Below, piece after piece: positions 15,812 through 31,471 of a DNA stretch of 64,000 bases. Origin of the DNA: CAVQGZ01 sp963712175 (GTDB lineage Bacteria; Actinomycetota; Actinomycetes; Jiangellales; Jiangellaceae); NCBI GenBank assembly GCA_963712175.1, contig CAVQGZ010000001.1:248001-312000 (forward strand), in the 5' to 3' direction. A program made the translations under genes and the position numbers. The notes under the pieces were generated by a model. The model searched no databases. It was given only the letters and a program-made list of their open reading frames with translations, and had not been told where the DNA came from. Within the stretch, counting starts at the first letter, position 1, and each line of letters opens with the position of its first letter.

Positions 15812-16648
15812 CTAGCGCTTCTTGCCGGTCTTGCGACGGCGGACGATCTGTCGGTCGCTCGGCTTGTGCGCCTTGCGAGTGCGGCCCTCGGGCTTGCCGT
15901 TCGGGTTCACCGGGTGGCGACCACCGGACGTCTTGCCCTCACCACCACCGTGCGGGTGGTCGACGGGGTTCATGACGACACCGCGGACGGTCGGGCGCTT
16001 GCCCTTCCACCGCGAGCGACCGGCCTTGCCCCAGCTGATGTTGGACTGCTCGGCGTTGCCGACCTCGCCCACGGTCGCGCGGCATCGCGCGTCGACGTTG
16101 CGGATCTCGCCCGACGGCATGCGCAGCTGGGCCCAGCTGCCCTCCTTGGCCACGAGCTGCACGGCGGCGCCGGCGGACCTCGCGATCTTCGCCCCACCGC
16201 CCGGACGCAGCTCGATCGCGTGCACGATCGTGCCGACCGGGATGTTGCGCAGTGGCAGGTTGTTGCCGGGCTTGATGTCCGAGCCTGGCCCGGACTCCAC
16301 CTTGTCACCCTGGCGGAGGCGGTTCGGCGCCAGGATGTAGCGCTTCTCGCCATCGACGTAGTGCAGCAAGGCGATGCGCGCCGTGCGGTTCGGGTCGTAC
16401 TCGATGTGGGCGACCGTCGCGGGGACGCCGTCCTTGTCACGACGGCGGAAGTCGATCACGCGGTACTGGCGCTTGTGCCCACCACCCTGGTGGCGGGTCG
16501 TGATGCGACCGCTGTTGTTGCGCCCGCCCTTCTTGGGCAGCGGCTTGACCAGAGACTTCTCCGGCTCGGCGCGGGTGACCTCGACGAAGTCGGCGACGGA
16601 GCTGCCGCGGCGGCCCGGTGTCGTCGGCTTGTACTTGCGGATTCCCAT
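15812..16648 (-). CDS. rplB: 50S ribosomal protein L2
   Basis: L2 is needed for subunit association and peptidyl transfer. The 278-residue protein begins MGIRKYKPTTPGRRGSSVAD and contains GRITTRHQGGGHKRQYRVID and the catalytic-centre segment VMNPVDHPHGGGEGKTSGGR, including the conserved histidine of the PHGGG loop. Confidence 0.98.
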   Translation of the reverse strand: MGIRKYKPTTPGRRGSSVADFVEVTRAEPEKSLVKPLPKKGGRNNSGRITTRHQGGGHKRQYRVIDFRRRDKDGVPATVAHIEYDPNRTARIALLHYVDGEKRYILAPNRLRQGDKVESGPGSDIKPGNNLPLRNIPVGTIVHAIELRPGGGAKIARSAGAAVQLVAKEGSWAQLRMPSGEIRNVDARCRATVGEVGNAEQSNISWGKAGRSRWKGKRPTVRGVVMNPVDHPHGGGEGKTSGGRHPVNPNGKPEGRTRKAHKPSDRQIVRRRKTGKKR

Positions 16649-16681
16649 GGTTGATTCCTCGCTCGCGTCTCAGGGGCGCCC

Positions 16682-16993
16682 TCAGGCGACCGGCCCGCCG
16701 AAGATGTCGATGCGCTGACCGTCAGCGACCGTGACGATGGCGCGCTTCGTGTCGTTGCGCTTGCCCCAGCCCGAGCGGGTGCGGCGACGCTTGCCCTGGC
16801 GGTTCAGGGTGTTCACGCTCGTGACCGTGACGTCGAAGATGGTCTCGACGGCGATCTTGATCTCGGTCTTGTTGGCGTCGGGGGCCACGACGAACGTGTA
16901 CTTGTTCTCGTCCAGCAGTCCGTAGCTCTTCTCGGAGACGACCGGCTCGATCAGCACGTCGCGGTGGGTACGCCGGGAGACGGGGGTGGTCAT
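16682..16993 (-). CDS. rplW: 50S ribosomal protein L23
   Basis: L23 is the main docking site for trigger factor and SRP at the tunnel exit. The ATG giving MTTPVSRRTHRDVLIEPVV overlaps the rplD stop (ATGA); the longer frame to 17038 lies in rplD. The product is 103 residues and includes VVSEKSYGLLDENKYTFVVA and RQGKRRRTRSGWGKRNDTKR. Confidence 0.97.
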   Translation of the reverse strand: MTTPVSRRTHRDVLIEPVVSEKSYGLLDENKYTFVVAPDANKTEIKIAVETIFDVTVTSVNTLNRQGKRRRTRSGWGKRNDTKRAIVTVADGQRIDIFGGPVA

Positions 16994-17637
16994 GCGGACT
17001 CCTCCTGGACCTGCTGGTGAGCAGCGGCGCCGCCCCACTCGATGCCCTGGGCGGCAAGCCAGGACGACAGCGCCTGCTCGGTGAAGATGACGTCGTCGGC
17101 GCAGAGCACGTCGTAGGCGTTGAGCTGGTCGGCGGCGAGCACGTGAACCTCGGGGAGGTTGCGCAGGCTCTTCCAGGACACCTCGTCCTCACGGGTGAGC
17201 ACGACCAGCGGCTTCGGGCGCTCGCTGAGGCCGGACAACGCGGCGATGGCAGCCTTGGTGCTCGGCGTCTCGCCTGTCACCAGAACGTCCACGACGTGGA
17301 TGCGGCCGTGGGCGGCCCGGTCGGACAAGGCGCCGCGCAGCGCGGCTGCCTTCATCTTCTTGGGCGTGCGCTGAGCGTAGGAGCGCGGCTGCGGGCCGTG
17401 GACGACGCCTCCGCCGGCGAACTGCGGTGCCCGGATCGAGCCCTGCCGGGCACGGCCGGTGCCCTTCTGGCGATACGGCTTGCGGCCGCCACCGGCGACC
17501 TCCGCGCGCGTCTTGGTCTTCGCTGAGCCTTGGCGCGCAGCCGCGAGCTGGGCCACGACGACCTGGTGGATCAGCGGGACGTTGACCTCGACACCGAAGA
17601 CCTCGGCGGGCAGCTCGACGTTCTGCTCGGTGGTCAC
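16990..17637 (-). CDS. rplD: 50S ribosomal protein L4
   Basis: L4 lines the exit tunnel; in gamma-proteobacteria it also represses the S10 operon. The GTG at 17637 overlaps the rplC stop (GTGA) and gives 215 residues. The tunnel loop (GGGRKPYRQKGTGRARQGSI, then RAPQFAGGGVVHGPQPRSYA) looks normal. The longer upstream frame is inside rplC and is not used. Confidence 0.97.
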   Translation of the reverse strand: MTTEQNVELPAEVFGVEVNVPLIHQVVVAQLAAARQGSAKTKTRAEVAGGGRKPYRQKGTGRARQGSIRAPQFAGGGVVHGPQPRSYAQRTPKKMKAAALRGALSDRAAHGRIHVVDVLVTGETPSTKAAIAALSGLSERPKPLVVLTREDEVSWKSLRNLPEVHVLAADQLNAYDVLCADDVIFTEQALSSWLAAQGIEWGGAAAHQQVQEESA

Positions 17638-18314
17638 TTCTCGCCCTCCTTCGCAGCGTTCGTGACGAGCACGACCCCACCGGCGGCACCTGGGACGGCA
17701 CCGCGCACGAGGACGAGGCCCTTCTCGGCGTCGACACTGTGCACCGACAGGTTCTGCACGGTCACCCGATCGCCGCCCATGCGCCCGGCCATCTTGAGGC
17801 CCTTGAACACGCGGCCAGGCGTCGCGCACGCCCCGATCGAGCCGGGCGAGCGGTGCTTGCGCTGCACACCGTGCGAGGCGCGCAGGCCGGCGAAGCCGTG
17901 GCGCTTCATGACGCCGGCGAAACCCTTGCCCTTGCTGGTGCCGACGACATCGACCACCTGCCCGGGAGCGAAGACCTCGACGGTGAGCTCCTGGCCGGGC
18001 GTGTACTCGGAGGCATCGGAGGTGCGCAGCTCGACGACGTGGCGGCGCGGGGTGACCCCGGCCTTGGCGTAGTGGCCCGCCTGGGGCTTGGTGACCTTGC
18101 GGGGCGCGATGGCTCCGAAGGCGATCTGGACAGCGTCGTAGCCGTCCACCTCGGGGGTGCGCACCTGCGTGACCACGCAGGGACCTGCGGCAATGACAGT
18201 GACCGGGACGATGCGGTTGTTGTCGTCCCAGACCTGGGTCATGCCGACCTTCTCGCCGATCAGCCCGACCACACGCCGGGTAGCACCGGGGGTCGCAACA
18301 GTGGAAGCAGTCAT
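17634..18314 (-). CDS. rplC: 50S ribosomal protein L3
   Basis: L3 initiates 50S assembly and reaches toward the peptidyl transferase centre. The 226-residue protein has an N-terminal extension of about 13 residues before VVGLIGEKVGMTQVWDDNN. The W-finger and the GFAGVMKRHGFAGLRASHG block, with the methylated-Gln region of family members, are visible. Confidence 0.97.
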   Translation of the reverse strand: MTASTVATPGATRRVVGLIGEKVGMTQVWDDNNRIVPVTVIAAGPCVVTQVRTPEVDGYDAVQIAFGAIAPRKVTKPQAGHYAKAGVTPRRHVVELRTSDASEYTPGQELTVEVFAPGQVVDVVGTSKGKGFAGVMKRHGFAGLRASHGVQRKHRSPGSIGACATPGRVFKGLKMAGRMGGDRVTVQNLSVHSVDAEKGLVLVRGAVPGAAGGVVLVTNAAKEGEK

Positions 18315-18325
18315 GGTCCTTCGCC

Positions 18326-18634
18326 CTACAGCTTGATCTCGATGTCGACGCCGGCCGGCAGGTCCAGGCGCATCAGCGAGTCGACGGTCTTCGGCGTCGG
18401 GTCGATGATGTCGATCAGCCGCTTGTGCGTGCGCATCTCGAAGTGCTCGCGGCTGTCCTTGTACTTGTGCGGCGACCGGATGACGCAGTAGACGTTCTTC
18501 TCGGTCGGCAGCGGCACCGGCCCGGCCACCTGTGCACCCGTGCGGGTGACCGTGTCGACGATCTTGCGCGCCGACGTGTCGATGACCTCGTGGTCGTAGG
18601 CCCGGAGCCGGATGCGGATCTTCTGTCCCGCCAT
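18326..18634 (-). CDS. rpsJ: 30S ribosomal protein S10 (NusE)
   Basis: S10 acts in the 30S head and as NusE in transcription antitermination, where it binds NusB and the NusG C-terminal domain. The 102-residue product begins MAGQKIRIRLRAYDHEVIDT and contains GPVPLPTEKNVYCVIRSPHK and the terminal DLPAGVDIEIKL. Longer upstream frames are rejected as they cross the promoter. It is the first gene of the S10 operon. Confidence 0.98.
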   Translation of the reverse strand: MAGQKIRIRLRAYDHEVIDTSARKIVDTVTRTGAQVAGPVPLPTEKNVYCVIRSPHKYKDSREHFEMRTHKRLIDIIDPTPKTVDSLMRLDLPAGVDIEIKL

Positions 18635-18856
18635 GTCTGCCCGTCGTCCTTCTCTCGTGTGATGCCCGGATGGGCGTCTGATGAAACCCCCCGACCCCCG
18701 CGCTCGGGTGTGTCGCGCCCGGAGGCGCTCTGCACCCCGGGCAACCAGCATGTCGTGGGGGGATCGGACCGCCTCGCCGTTCGGCCGGGAGGCAACCTGA
18801 CCAAGTATGCCAGAGTCGCGACCCCGATCGCTAATCGGTCGCAGGCCCCAGACATG
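18635..18856 (-). promoter_or_regulatory. S10 operon promoter and leader
   Basis: This 222-base stretch has no gene. A CATACT -10 element lies at 18809-18804 in the context GGCATACTTGG; no convincing TTGACA-type -35 is visible about 17-18 bases upstream. The predicted leader of about 165 bases contains a compact hairpin (GCGCC / GGGCGC within flanking GGGTG...CACCC), which could be a site for L4-type autoregulation, but this is inference. A ribosome-binding site AGAAGGA lies about 12 bases before rpsJ. Confidence 0.45.
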
Positions 18857-18893
18857 GTTCGCGGGGAGGACGGCCGGCGCCCTCCCCGCGAAC
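18857..18893 (-). terminator. Terminator after tuf
   Basis: A perfect 13-bp stem (GTTCGCGGGGAGG / CCTCCCCGCGAAC) with an 11-base loop starts 21 bases after the tuf stop. No T-run follows, as is common for actinobacterial terminators. It separates the rpsLG-fusA-tuf unit from the S10 operon. Confidence 0.75.
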
Positions 18894-18914
18894 GCAGGGT
18901 CGTGCTGGGTGGTA

Positions 18915-20108
<1,194 letters not shown>

Positions 20109-20205
20109 TGTGGTCCTCCTGTGGACTGTGTCGTGCGACGCTTTCTCGTCGAACTGCTGGTGGGAATCTAGTGCGGATCGGGGCGTGCGTGCGCGGGAAG
20201 CCCTG

Positions 20206-22309
<2,104 letters not shown>

Positions 22310-22346
22310 GTGCAGTCCGTCCTTGTTGCGAGAGGGGGGTACCCGA

Positions 22347-22817
22347 CTACCAGCGGTAGTGGGCGAAGGCCTTGTTCGACTCAGCCATCTTGTGGACGTC
22401 CTCGCGCTTCTTCACCGCGGCGCCGAGGCCGTTGGAGGCGTCGAGGATCTCGTTCATGAGGCGCTCGGTCATCGTCTTCTCTCGACGGGCCCGGGAGTAC
22501 TGCACGAGCCAGCGAAGGCCGAGGGTGCCGGATCGTCCGGCGCGCACCTCGACGGGCACCTGGTAGGTCGCGCCGCCCACTCGGCGGCTGCGCACCTCCA
22601 GGGTCGGCTTGACGTTGTCCAGCGCGCGCTTGAGCGTGATGACCGGGTCGGAACCGGTCTTGGCCCGACAGCCTTCGAGGGCGCCGTAGACGATGCCCTC
22701 CGCCGTCGACCGCTTGCCATCGGTCAGCACCTTGTTCACCAGCTGGGTGACCAGCGTCGAGTCGTACACCGGGTCAACCACGACGGCCCGCTTGGGGGCC
22801 GGCCCCTTGCGCGGCAT
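22347..22817 (-). CDS. rpsG: 30S ribosomal protein S7
   Basis: S7 nucleates the 30S head and contacts E-site tRNA. The 156-residue product begins MPRKGPAPKRAVVVDPVYDS and has the KVLTDGKRSTAEGIVYGALE and RARREKTMTERLMNEILDAS segments. Its ATG shares one base with the rpsL stop. Confidence 0.98.
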   Translation of the reverse strand: MPRKGPAPKRAVVVDPVYDSTLVTQLVNKVLTDGKRSTAEGIVYGALEGCRAKTGSDPVITLKRALDNVKPTLEVRSRRVGGATYQVPVEVRAGRSGTLGLRWLVQYSRARREKTMTERLMNEILDASNGLGAAVKKREDVHKMAESNKAFAHYRW

Positions 22818-23191
22818 CAGCTCTTCTCCTTCTTCGCGCCGTAGCGGCTGCGGGCTTGCTTGCGACCCTTGACACCCTGGGTGTCCAGCGCCCCGCGGAC
22901 GATCTTGTACCGGACGCCGGGGAGGTCCTTCACACGACCGCCGCGCACCAGCACCATCGAGTGCTCCTGCAGGTTGTGGCCGACGCCAGGGATGTAGGCG
23001 GTCACCTCGATGCCGCTGGAGAGCCGCACGCGGGCGACCTTGCGCAGCGCCGAGTTCGGCTTCTTGGGCGTCGTTGTGTAGACACGGGTGCACACCCCGC
23101 GACGCTGGGGGCTCCCCTTGAGCGCCGGGGTCTTGGCCTTGACGGCCTTGTCGTTGCGGCCCTTGCGGACCAGCTGCTGAATCGTGGGCAC
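22817..23191 (-). CDS. rpsL: 30S ribosomal protein S12
   Basis: S12 monitors codon-anticodon pairing. The GTG giving VPTIQQLVRKGRNDKAVKAK is the family start (124 residues). Lysines in TTTPKKPNSALRKVARVRL and in VRGGRVKDLPGVRYKIVRG, the usual streptomycin-resistance sites, are wild type. A GGAG site lies about 9 bases upstream. Confidence 0.98.
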   Translation of the reverse strand: MPTIQQLVRKGRNDKAVKAKTPALKGSPQRRGVCTRVYTTTPKKPNSALRKVARVRLSSGIEVTAYIPGVGHNLQEHSMVLVRGGRVKDLPGVRYKIVRGALDTQGVKGRKQARSRYGAKKEKS

Positions 23192-23264
23192 TCGTGCTTC
23201 TCCGGTCTCTTTCGTGCTGTGGTCGTGCGAGGAATCTCTGGGGGGGCTCAGCTCGCCCAGGGCG

Positions 23265-23318
23265 CCTGCTCTGCGGCAGGCACAGCCCCGCAAGGGTACC
23301 GGCCTGCCGCAGAGCAGG
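23265..23318 (-). terminator. Long hairpin between rpoC and rpsL
   Basis: Perfect 16-bp arms (CCTGCTCTGCGGCAGG at 23265-23280 and its complement at 23303-23318) enclose a 22-base loop, beginning 43 bases after the rpoC stop. There is no T-run. It probably ends the rpoBC transcript or attenuates into rpsL; the remaining 73 bases to rpsL show no clear promoter. Confidence 0.65.
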
Positions 23319-23360
23319 TCAAAACGGCGCGGGAGCAGACCACCCCCGGCTGCGAACGGC

Positions 23361-27266
<3,906 letters not shown>

Positions 27267-27318
27267 TCAGGCTCCCTCTCTCGTTCTCAGTCGTGTCTGC
27301 GAGCTTGGTGTGGTCGGC

Positions 27319-30300
27319 TCAGACCTCTTCGACACTGCTCGGCTCCCGCCGGGACAGGTCGATACCGAGCTCTTCAGCGGTACGGAAGACGTCTTCGTCG
27401 GTCTCACGCATCTCGATGGCCAGCCCGTCGCTGGAGAGCACCTCCACGTTGAGGCACAGCGACTGCATCTCCTTCATGAGCACCTTGAAGGACTCGGGGA
27501 TGCCGGGCTCGGGGATGTTCTCGCCCTTGACGATCGCCTCGTAGACCTTGACGCGACCGAGCACGTCGTCGGACTTGATGGTCAACAGCTCCTGCAGGGC
27601 GTAGGCGGCGCCGTACGCCTCCAGGGCCCAGACCTCCATCTCGCCGAACCGCTGGCCACCGAACTGGGCCTTGCCGCCCAACGGCTGCTGCGTGATCATC
27701 GAGTAGGGGCCGGTCGAGCGAGCGTGGATCTTGTCGTCGACCAGGTGGTTCAGCTTGAGCATGTAGATCTGCCCGACCGCCACCGGGTGCGGGAACGGTT
27801 CCCCGGACCGGCCGTCGTACAAGGTGGCCTTGCCGTCGGCACCGACCACCGGCACTCCGTCGCGACCCGGCGAGGTCGAGGCCAGGAGCCCCGCGATCTC
27901 GTCCTCGCGGGCACCGTCGAACACCGGGGTGGCCACGTTGGTGCCGGGTTCCCCGGTGTCGGCGCCGATCTCGCGCAGACGCTGGGCCCACTCGTCCTCG
28001 GCCTCGGCGGGCACGCTCCACCCGGCCGAGGCGACCCACCCGAGGTGGGTCTCCAGGATCTGGCCGAGGTTCATCCGGCTGGGCACGCCGAGCGGGTTGA
28101 GCACGATGTCGACCGGAGTGCCGTCGGGCAGGAACGGCATGTCCTCGACCGGGAGGATCTTGGAGATGACGCCCTTGTTGCCGTGGCGGCCAGCGAGCTT
28201 GTCGCCGTCCTGGATCTTGCGCATCTGCGCGATGTAGACACGGACGAGCTCGTTCACGCCCGGGGGCAGCTCGTCACCGTCCTCGTCGCGGAAGACGCGC
28301 ACGCCGATGACCTTGCCGGACTCGCCGTGGGGCACCTTGAGCGACGTGTCGCGGACCTCACGGGCCTTCTCGCCGAAGATGGCGCGCAGCAGGCGCTCCT
28401 CCGGGGTCAGCTCGGTCTCGCCCTTGGGCGTGACCTTGCCGACCAGGATGTCACCGGGAACGACCTCGGCTCCGATGCGGATGATGCCCCGCTCGTCGAG
28501 GTTGGCCAGCACGTCGTCGGCGACGTTGGGCAGCTCGCGGGTGATCTCCTCGGGGCCGAGCTTGGTGTCGCGGGCGTCGACCTCGTGCTCCTCGATGTGG
28601 ATCGACGTGAGGACGTCGTCCTGAACCAGTCTCTCGGACAGGATGATCGCGTCCTCGTAGTTGTGCCCCTCCCATGACATGAACGCCACCAGCAGGTTCT
28701 TGCCCAGGGCCATCTCGCCGGTGTCGGTGCACGGCCCGTCGGCCAGCACTACGCCGGCCTCGACGCGGTCACCCTCGTCGACGATCGGCTTCTGGTTGAT
28801 GCAGGTGCCCGCGTTGGACCGACGGAACTTCGACAGCCGGTAGGTGCGGTAGGTGCCGTCGTCGGCCATCACGGTCACGTCGTCGGCGCTCACCGACGTC
28901 ACGACGCCTGCGTCCACGTTCAGCACGACGTCGCCGGCGTCGGTGGCGGCACGGAACTCCATGCCCGTGCCGACCAGCGGGGCCTCGCTGCGGATCAGCG
29001 GCACCGCCTGGCGCTGCATGTTCGAGCCCATCAGCGCACGGTTGGCGTCGTCGTGCTCGAGGAAGGGGATCATCGCGGTGGCGACCGACACCATCTGGCG
29101 TGGGCTGACGTCCATGAAGTCCACCTGGTCGCCACGGACGTACTCGACCTCACCCCCACGCTTGCGCACGAGGACCTTCGGCTCGGTGAACAAGCCGTCG
29201 GCGTCGAGCAACGCGTTGGCCTGGGCGATGACGAAGCGGTCCTCCTCGTCGGCGGCGAGGTAGACGACGTCGTCGGTCACCACGCCGTTCTCGACCCGCC
29301 GGTAGGGGGTCTCGACGAAGCCGAAGCGGTTGATGCGCCCGTACGTCGACAGCGACCCGATGAGGCCGATGTTCGGACCCTCCGGGGTCTCGATGGGACA
29401 CATCCGCCCGTAGTGGGACGAGTGGACGTCGCGGACCTCGAAGCCGGCACGCTCACGCGACAGACCGCCAGGGCCGAGCGCGGAGAGCCGGCGCTTGTGG
29501 GTGAGCCCGGCGAGCGGGTTCGTCTGGTCCATGAACTGGCTCAGCTGGCTGGTGCCGAAGAACTCCTTGATCGCCGCCACCACGGGGCGGATGTTGATCA
29601 GGGTCTGCGGCGTGATCGCCTCGACGTCCTGGGTCGTCATGCGCTCGCGGACGACCCGCTCCATCCGGACCAGCCCGGTACGGACCTGGTTCTGGATCAG
29701 CTCACCGACCGTGCGCAGGCGCCGGTTGCCGAAGTGGTCGATGTCGTCGGTCTCCAGCGGGATCTCGCCGGACGGCGTGGCCGTCGAGGCCTCGCCGGCG
29801 TGCAGCTTGACCAGGTAGCGCAGCGTCGCCGCGATGTCCTCGATGGTCAGGACCCGGTCGTCCACGTCGACCTGGCCGAGCTTCTTGTTGATCTTGTACC
29901 GACCGACCTTGGCGAGGTCGTAGCGCTTCGGGTTGAAGTAGGCGTTGTTGATGAGCTGCTCAGCGGCCTCACGCGTGGGCGGCTCTCCCGGTCGCATCTT
30001 TCGGTAGAGGTCGAGCAGCGCGTCGTCCTGGGCGGTCGTCGTGTCCTTCTCGAGCGTGTTGCGGACCGAGTCCAGGTCGCCCAGCTCGGCCATGATGCGC
30101 TCGGTGTCCCAGCCCAGCGCCTTGAGCAGCACGGTGACGTGCTGCTTGCGCTTGCGGTCCAGGCGGACCCCGATCATGTCCTTCTTGTCGATCTCGAACT
30201 CGAGCCACGCCCCGCGCGACGGGATGATCCGCGCGACGTAGATGTCCTTGTCCGAGGTCTTGTCGAGGCTGCGCTCGAAGTAGACACCCGGCGAGCGGAC

Positions 30301-30747
30301 CAGCTGCGACACGACGACGCGCTCGGTGCCGTTGATGATGAAGGTGCCCTTGTCGGTCATCAGCGGGAAGTCGCCCATGAAGACCGTCTGCTGCTTGATC
30401 TCACCGGTCTCGTTGTTGGTGAACTCGGCGGTCACGTACAACGGAGCGGAGAAGGTCAGGTCGCGAACCTTGCACTCCTCGACGCTGTGCGCCGGATCGT
30501 AGAAGCTCGGGTCGGAGAACTTCAGCTCCATCGACTCCGAGAAGTCCTCGATCGGGCTGATCTCGGTCAGGATCTCCTCGAGGCCGGACTTCGCGTCGGT
30601 CTCGCCGCGAGCTGCGGACAGCTCTCGCCAGCGTTCATGGCCGATCAGCCAGTCGAAGCTGGAGCTCTGCAGGGCCAGGAGGTTCGGTACCTCGAGTGGC
30701 TCGTCGATCTTGGCAAAAGAGATGCGGGTGCTGCGCGTGGAGGCCAA
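27319..30747 (-). CDS. rpoB: DNA-directed RNA polymerase subunit beta
   Basis: The rifampicin-binding cluster GTSQLSQFMDQTNPLAGLTH followed by KRRLSALGPGGL is wild type. The C-terminal MEVWALEAYGAAYALQELLT and the FGGQRFGEME motif are present. The start is taken as TTG at 30747 (LASTRSTRISFAKIDEPLEV), which has GAAGGA about 7 bases upstream and matches related proteins; a GTG 8 codons earlier (30771) would place that site inside the gene. This gives 1142 residues. A promoter at 30878-30907 drives it with a leader of about 120 bases. Confidence 0.97.
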   Translation of the reverse strand: MASTRSTRISFAKIDEPLEVPNLLALQSSSFDWLIGHERWRELSAARGETDAKSGLEEILTEISPIEDFSESMELKFSDPSFYDPAHSVEECKVRDLTFSAPLYVTAEFTNNETGEIKQQTVFMGDFPLMTDKGTFIINGTERVVVSQLVRSPGVYFERSLDKTSDKDIYVARIIPSRGAWLEFEIDKKDMIGVRLDRKRKQHVTVLLKALGWDTERIMAELGDLDSVRNTLEKDTTTAQDDALLDLYRKMRPGEPPTREAAEQLINNAYFNPKRYDLAKVGRYKINKKLGQVDVDDRVLTIEDIAATLRYLVKLHAGEASTATPSGEIPLETDDIDHFGNRRLRTVGELIQNQVRTGLVRMERVVRERMTTQDVEAITPQTLINIRPVVAAIKEFFGTSQLSQFMDQTNPLAGLTHKRRLSALGPGGLSRERAGFEVRDVHSSHYGRMCPIETPEGPNIGLIGSLSTYGRINRFGFVETPYRRVENGVVTDDVVYLAADEEDRFVIAQANALLDADGLFTEPKVLVRKRGGEVEYVRGDQVDFMDVSPRQMVSVATAMIPFLEHDDANRALMGSNMQRQAVPLIRSEAPLVGTGMEFRAATDAGDVVLNVDAGVVTSVSADDVTVMADDGTYRTYRLSKFRRSNAGTCINQKPIVDEGDRVEAGVVLADGPCTDTGEMALGKNLLVAFMSWEGHNYEDAIILSERLVQDDVLTSIHIEEHEVDARDTKLGPEEITRELPNVADDVLANLDERGIIRIGAEVVPGDILVGKVTPKGETELTPEERLLRAIFGEKAREVRDTSLKVPHGESGKVIGVRVFRDEDGDELPPGVNELVRVYIAQMRKIQDGDKLAGRHGNKGVISKILPVEDMPFLPDGTPVDIVLNPLGVPSRMNLGQILETHLGWVASAGWSVPAEAEDEWAQRLREIGADTGEPGTNVATPVFDGAREDEIAGLLASTSPGRDGVPVVGADGKATLYDGRSGEPFPHPVAVGQIYMLKLNHLVDDKIHARSTGPYSMITQQPLGGKAQFGGQRFGEMEVWALEAYGAAYALQELLTIKSDDVLGRVKVYEAIVKGENIPEPGIPESFKVLMKEMQSLCLNVEVLSSDGLAIEMRETDEDVFRTAEELGIDLSRREPSSVEEV

Positions 30748-30809
30748 GTGTGGTCCTTCCCCTACTGGCACGTCGTGAGGCTCATTCGGTTGTAGGCGCG
30801 ACTCAACCC

Positions 30810-30825
30810 GCCCGACTCATCGGGC
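30810..30825 (-). promoter_or_regulatory. Hairpin in rpoBC leader
   Basis: A perfect 6-bp stem (GCCCGA / TCGGGC) with a TGAG loop lies in the predicted rpoB leader, about 65 bases before the start codon. Its function is unknown. Confidence 0.35.
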
Positions 30826-30877
30826 GTGCATGCTGAAGACGAGCATGAAGGGCAGGGTGGGGCCAGCGCAACGCAGC

Positions 30878-30907
30878 AGTGTAGCCGTCGGCAGCACTGC
30901 TGTCGAA
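30878..30907 (-). promoter_or_regulatory. Promoter of rpoBC
   Basis: TTCGAC at 30907-30902 and TACACT at 30883-30878 are 18 bases apart, followed by a GC-rich GCTGCG discriminator of the kind associated with growth-rate control. The element closely resembles the tRNA-Trp promoter at 35371-35401, sharing CGGTTCGAC and TACACTGCTGCG. Confidence 0.65.
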
Positions 30908-30979
30908 CCGTGCTGGGCACGGCTCGTGGGAGCCCTCGTCGTGGGGACCGGCACTCGCGGCAGAGTCTGCGCGTGGGCC

Positions 30980-31021
30980 GGTCCTCACGTCAAGGACCGA
31001 ACGGCTGCGCGTCGCGCAGCC
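30980..31021 (-). terminator. Tandem hairpins after rplL
   Basis: Starting 10 bases after the rplL stop is a perfect 8-bp stem with a 3-base loop (GGCTGCGC / GCGCAGCC, 31003-31021), followed by a 6-bp stem (GGTCCT / AGGACC, 30980-30998). Together they probably reduce read-through from rplJL into rpoB, as L12 is needed in excess of RNA polymerase. Confidence 0.6.
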
Positions 31022-31031
31022 TCAGGTGTGG

Positions 31032-31424
31032 CTACTTGACGCTGACGGTCGCGCCGGCAGCCTCGAGCTGCTCCTTGGCCTTGTCCGCCGCGTCCTTCGC
31101 GACCTTCTCCAGCACCGGCTTCGGGGCACCGTCGACCAGGTCCTTGGCCTCCTTGAGGCCGAGGCTGGTCAGCGCGCGCACCTCCTTGATGACCTGGATC
31201 TTCTTCTCGCCCGCGCCCTCGAGGATGACGTCGAACTCGTCCTGCTCCTCCTCGGCGGCGGCCTCGCCGCCGGCACCACCGGCAGCCGGCGCAGCGGCGA
31301 CGGCAACCGGCGCAGCGGCGGTGACGCCGAAGGTCTCCTCGAACTGCTTCACGAAGTCCGACAGCTCCAGCAGGGTCATCTCCTTGAAGACGTCCAGCAG
31401 CTCGTCGGTGCTCAGCTTGGCCAT
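31032..31424 (-). CDS. rplL: 50S ribosomal protein L7/L12
   Basis: L7/L12 forms the flexible stalk that recruits translational GTPases. The 130-residue product begins MAKLSTDELLDVFKEMTLLE (dimerisation domain), has an Ala/Gly-rich hinge (residues about 38-58) and the C-terminal domain with KKIQVIKEVRALTSLGLKEA and KDLVDGAPKPVLEKVAKDAA. The upstream frame to 32171 is not coding. Confidence 0.98.
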   Translation of the reverse strand: MAKLSTDELLDVFKEMTLLELSDFVKQFEETFGVTAAAPVAVAAAPAAGGAGGEAAAEEEQDEFDVILEGAGEKKIQVIKEVRALTSLGLKEAKDLVDGAPKPVLEKVAKDAADKAKEQLEAAGATVSVK

Positions 31425-31471
31425 GGTGGTTCCTCTCGTATGGGTGGGAAGATCGACAGGGTGGGTCTGGG

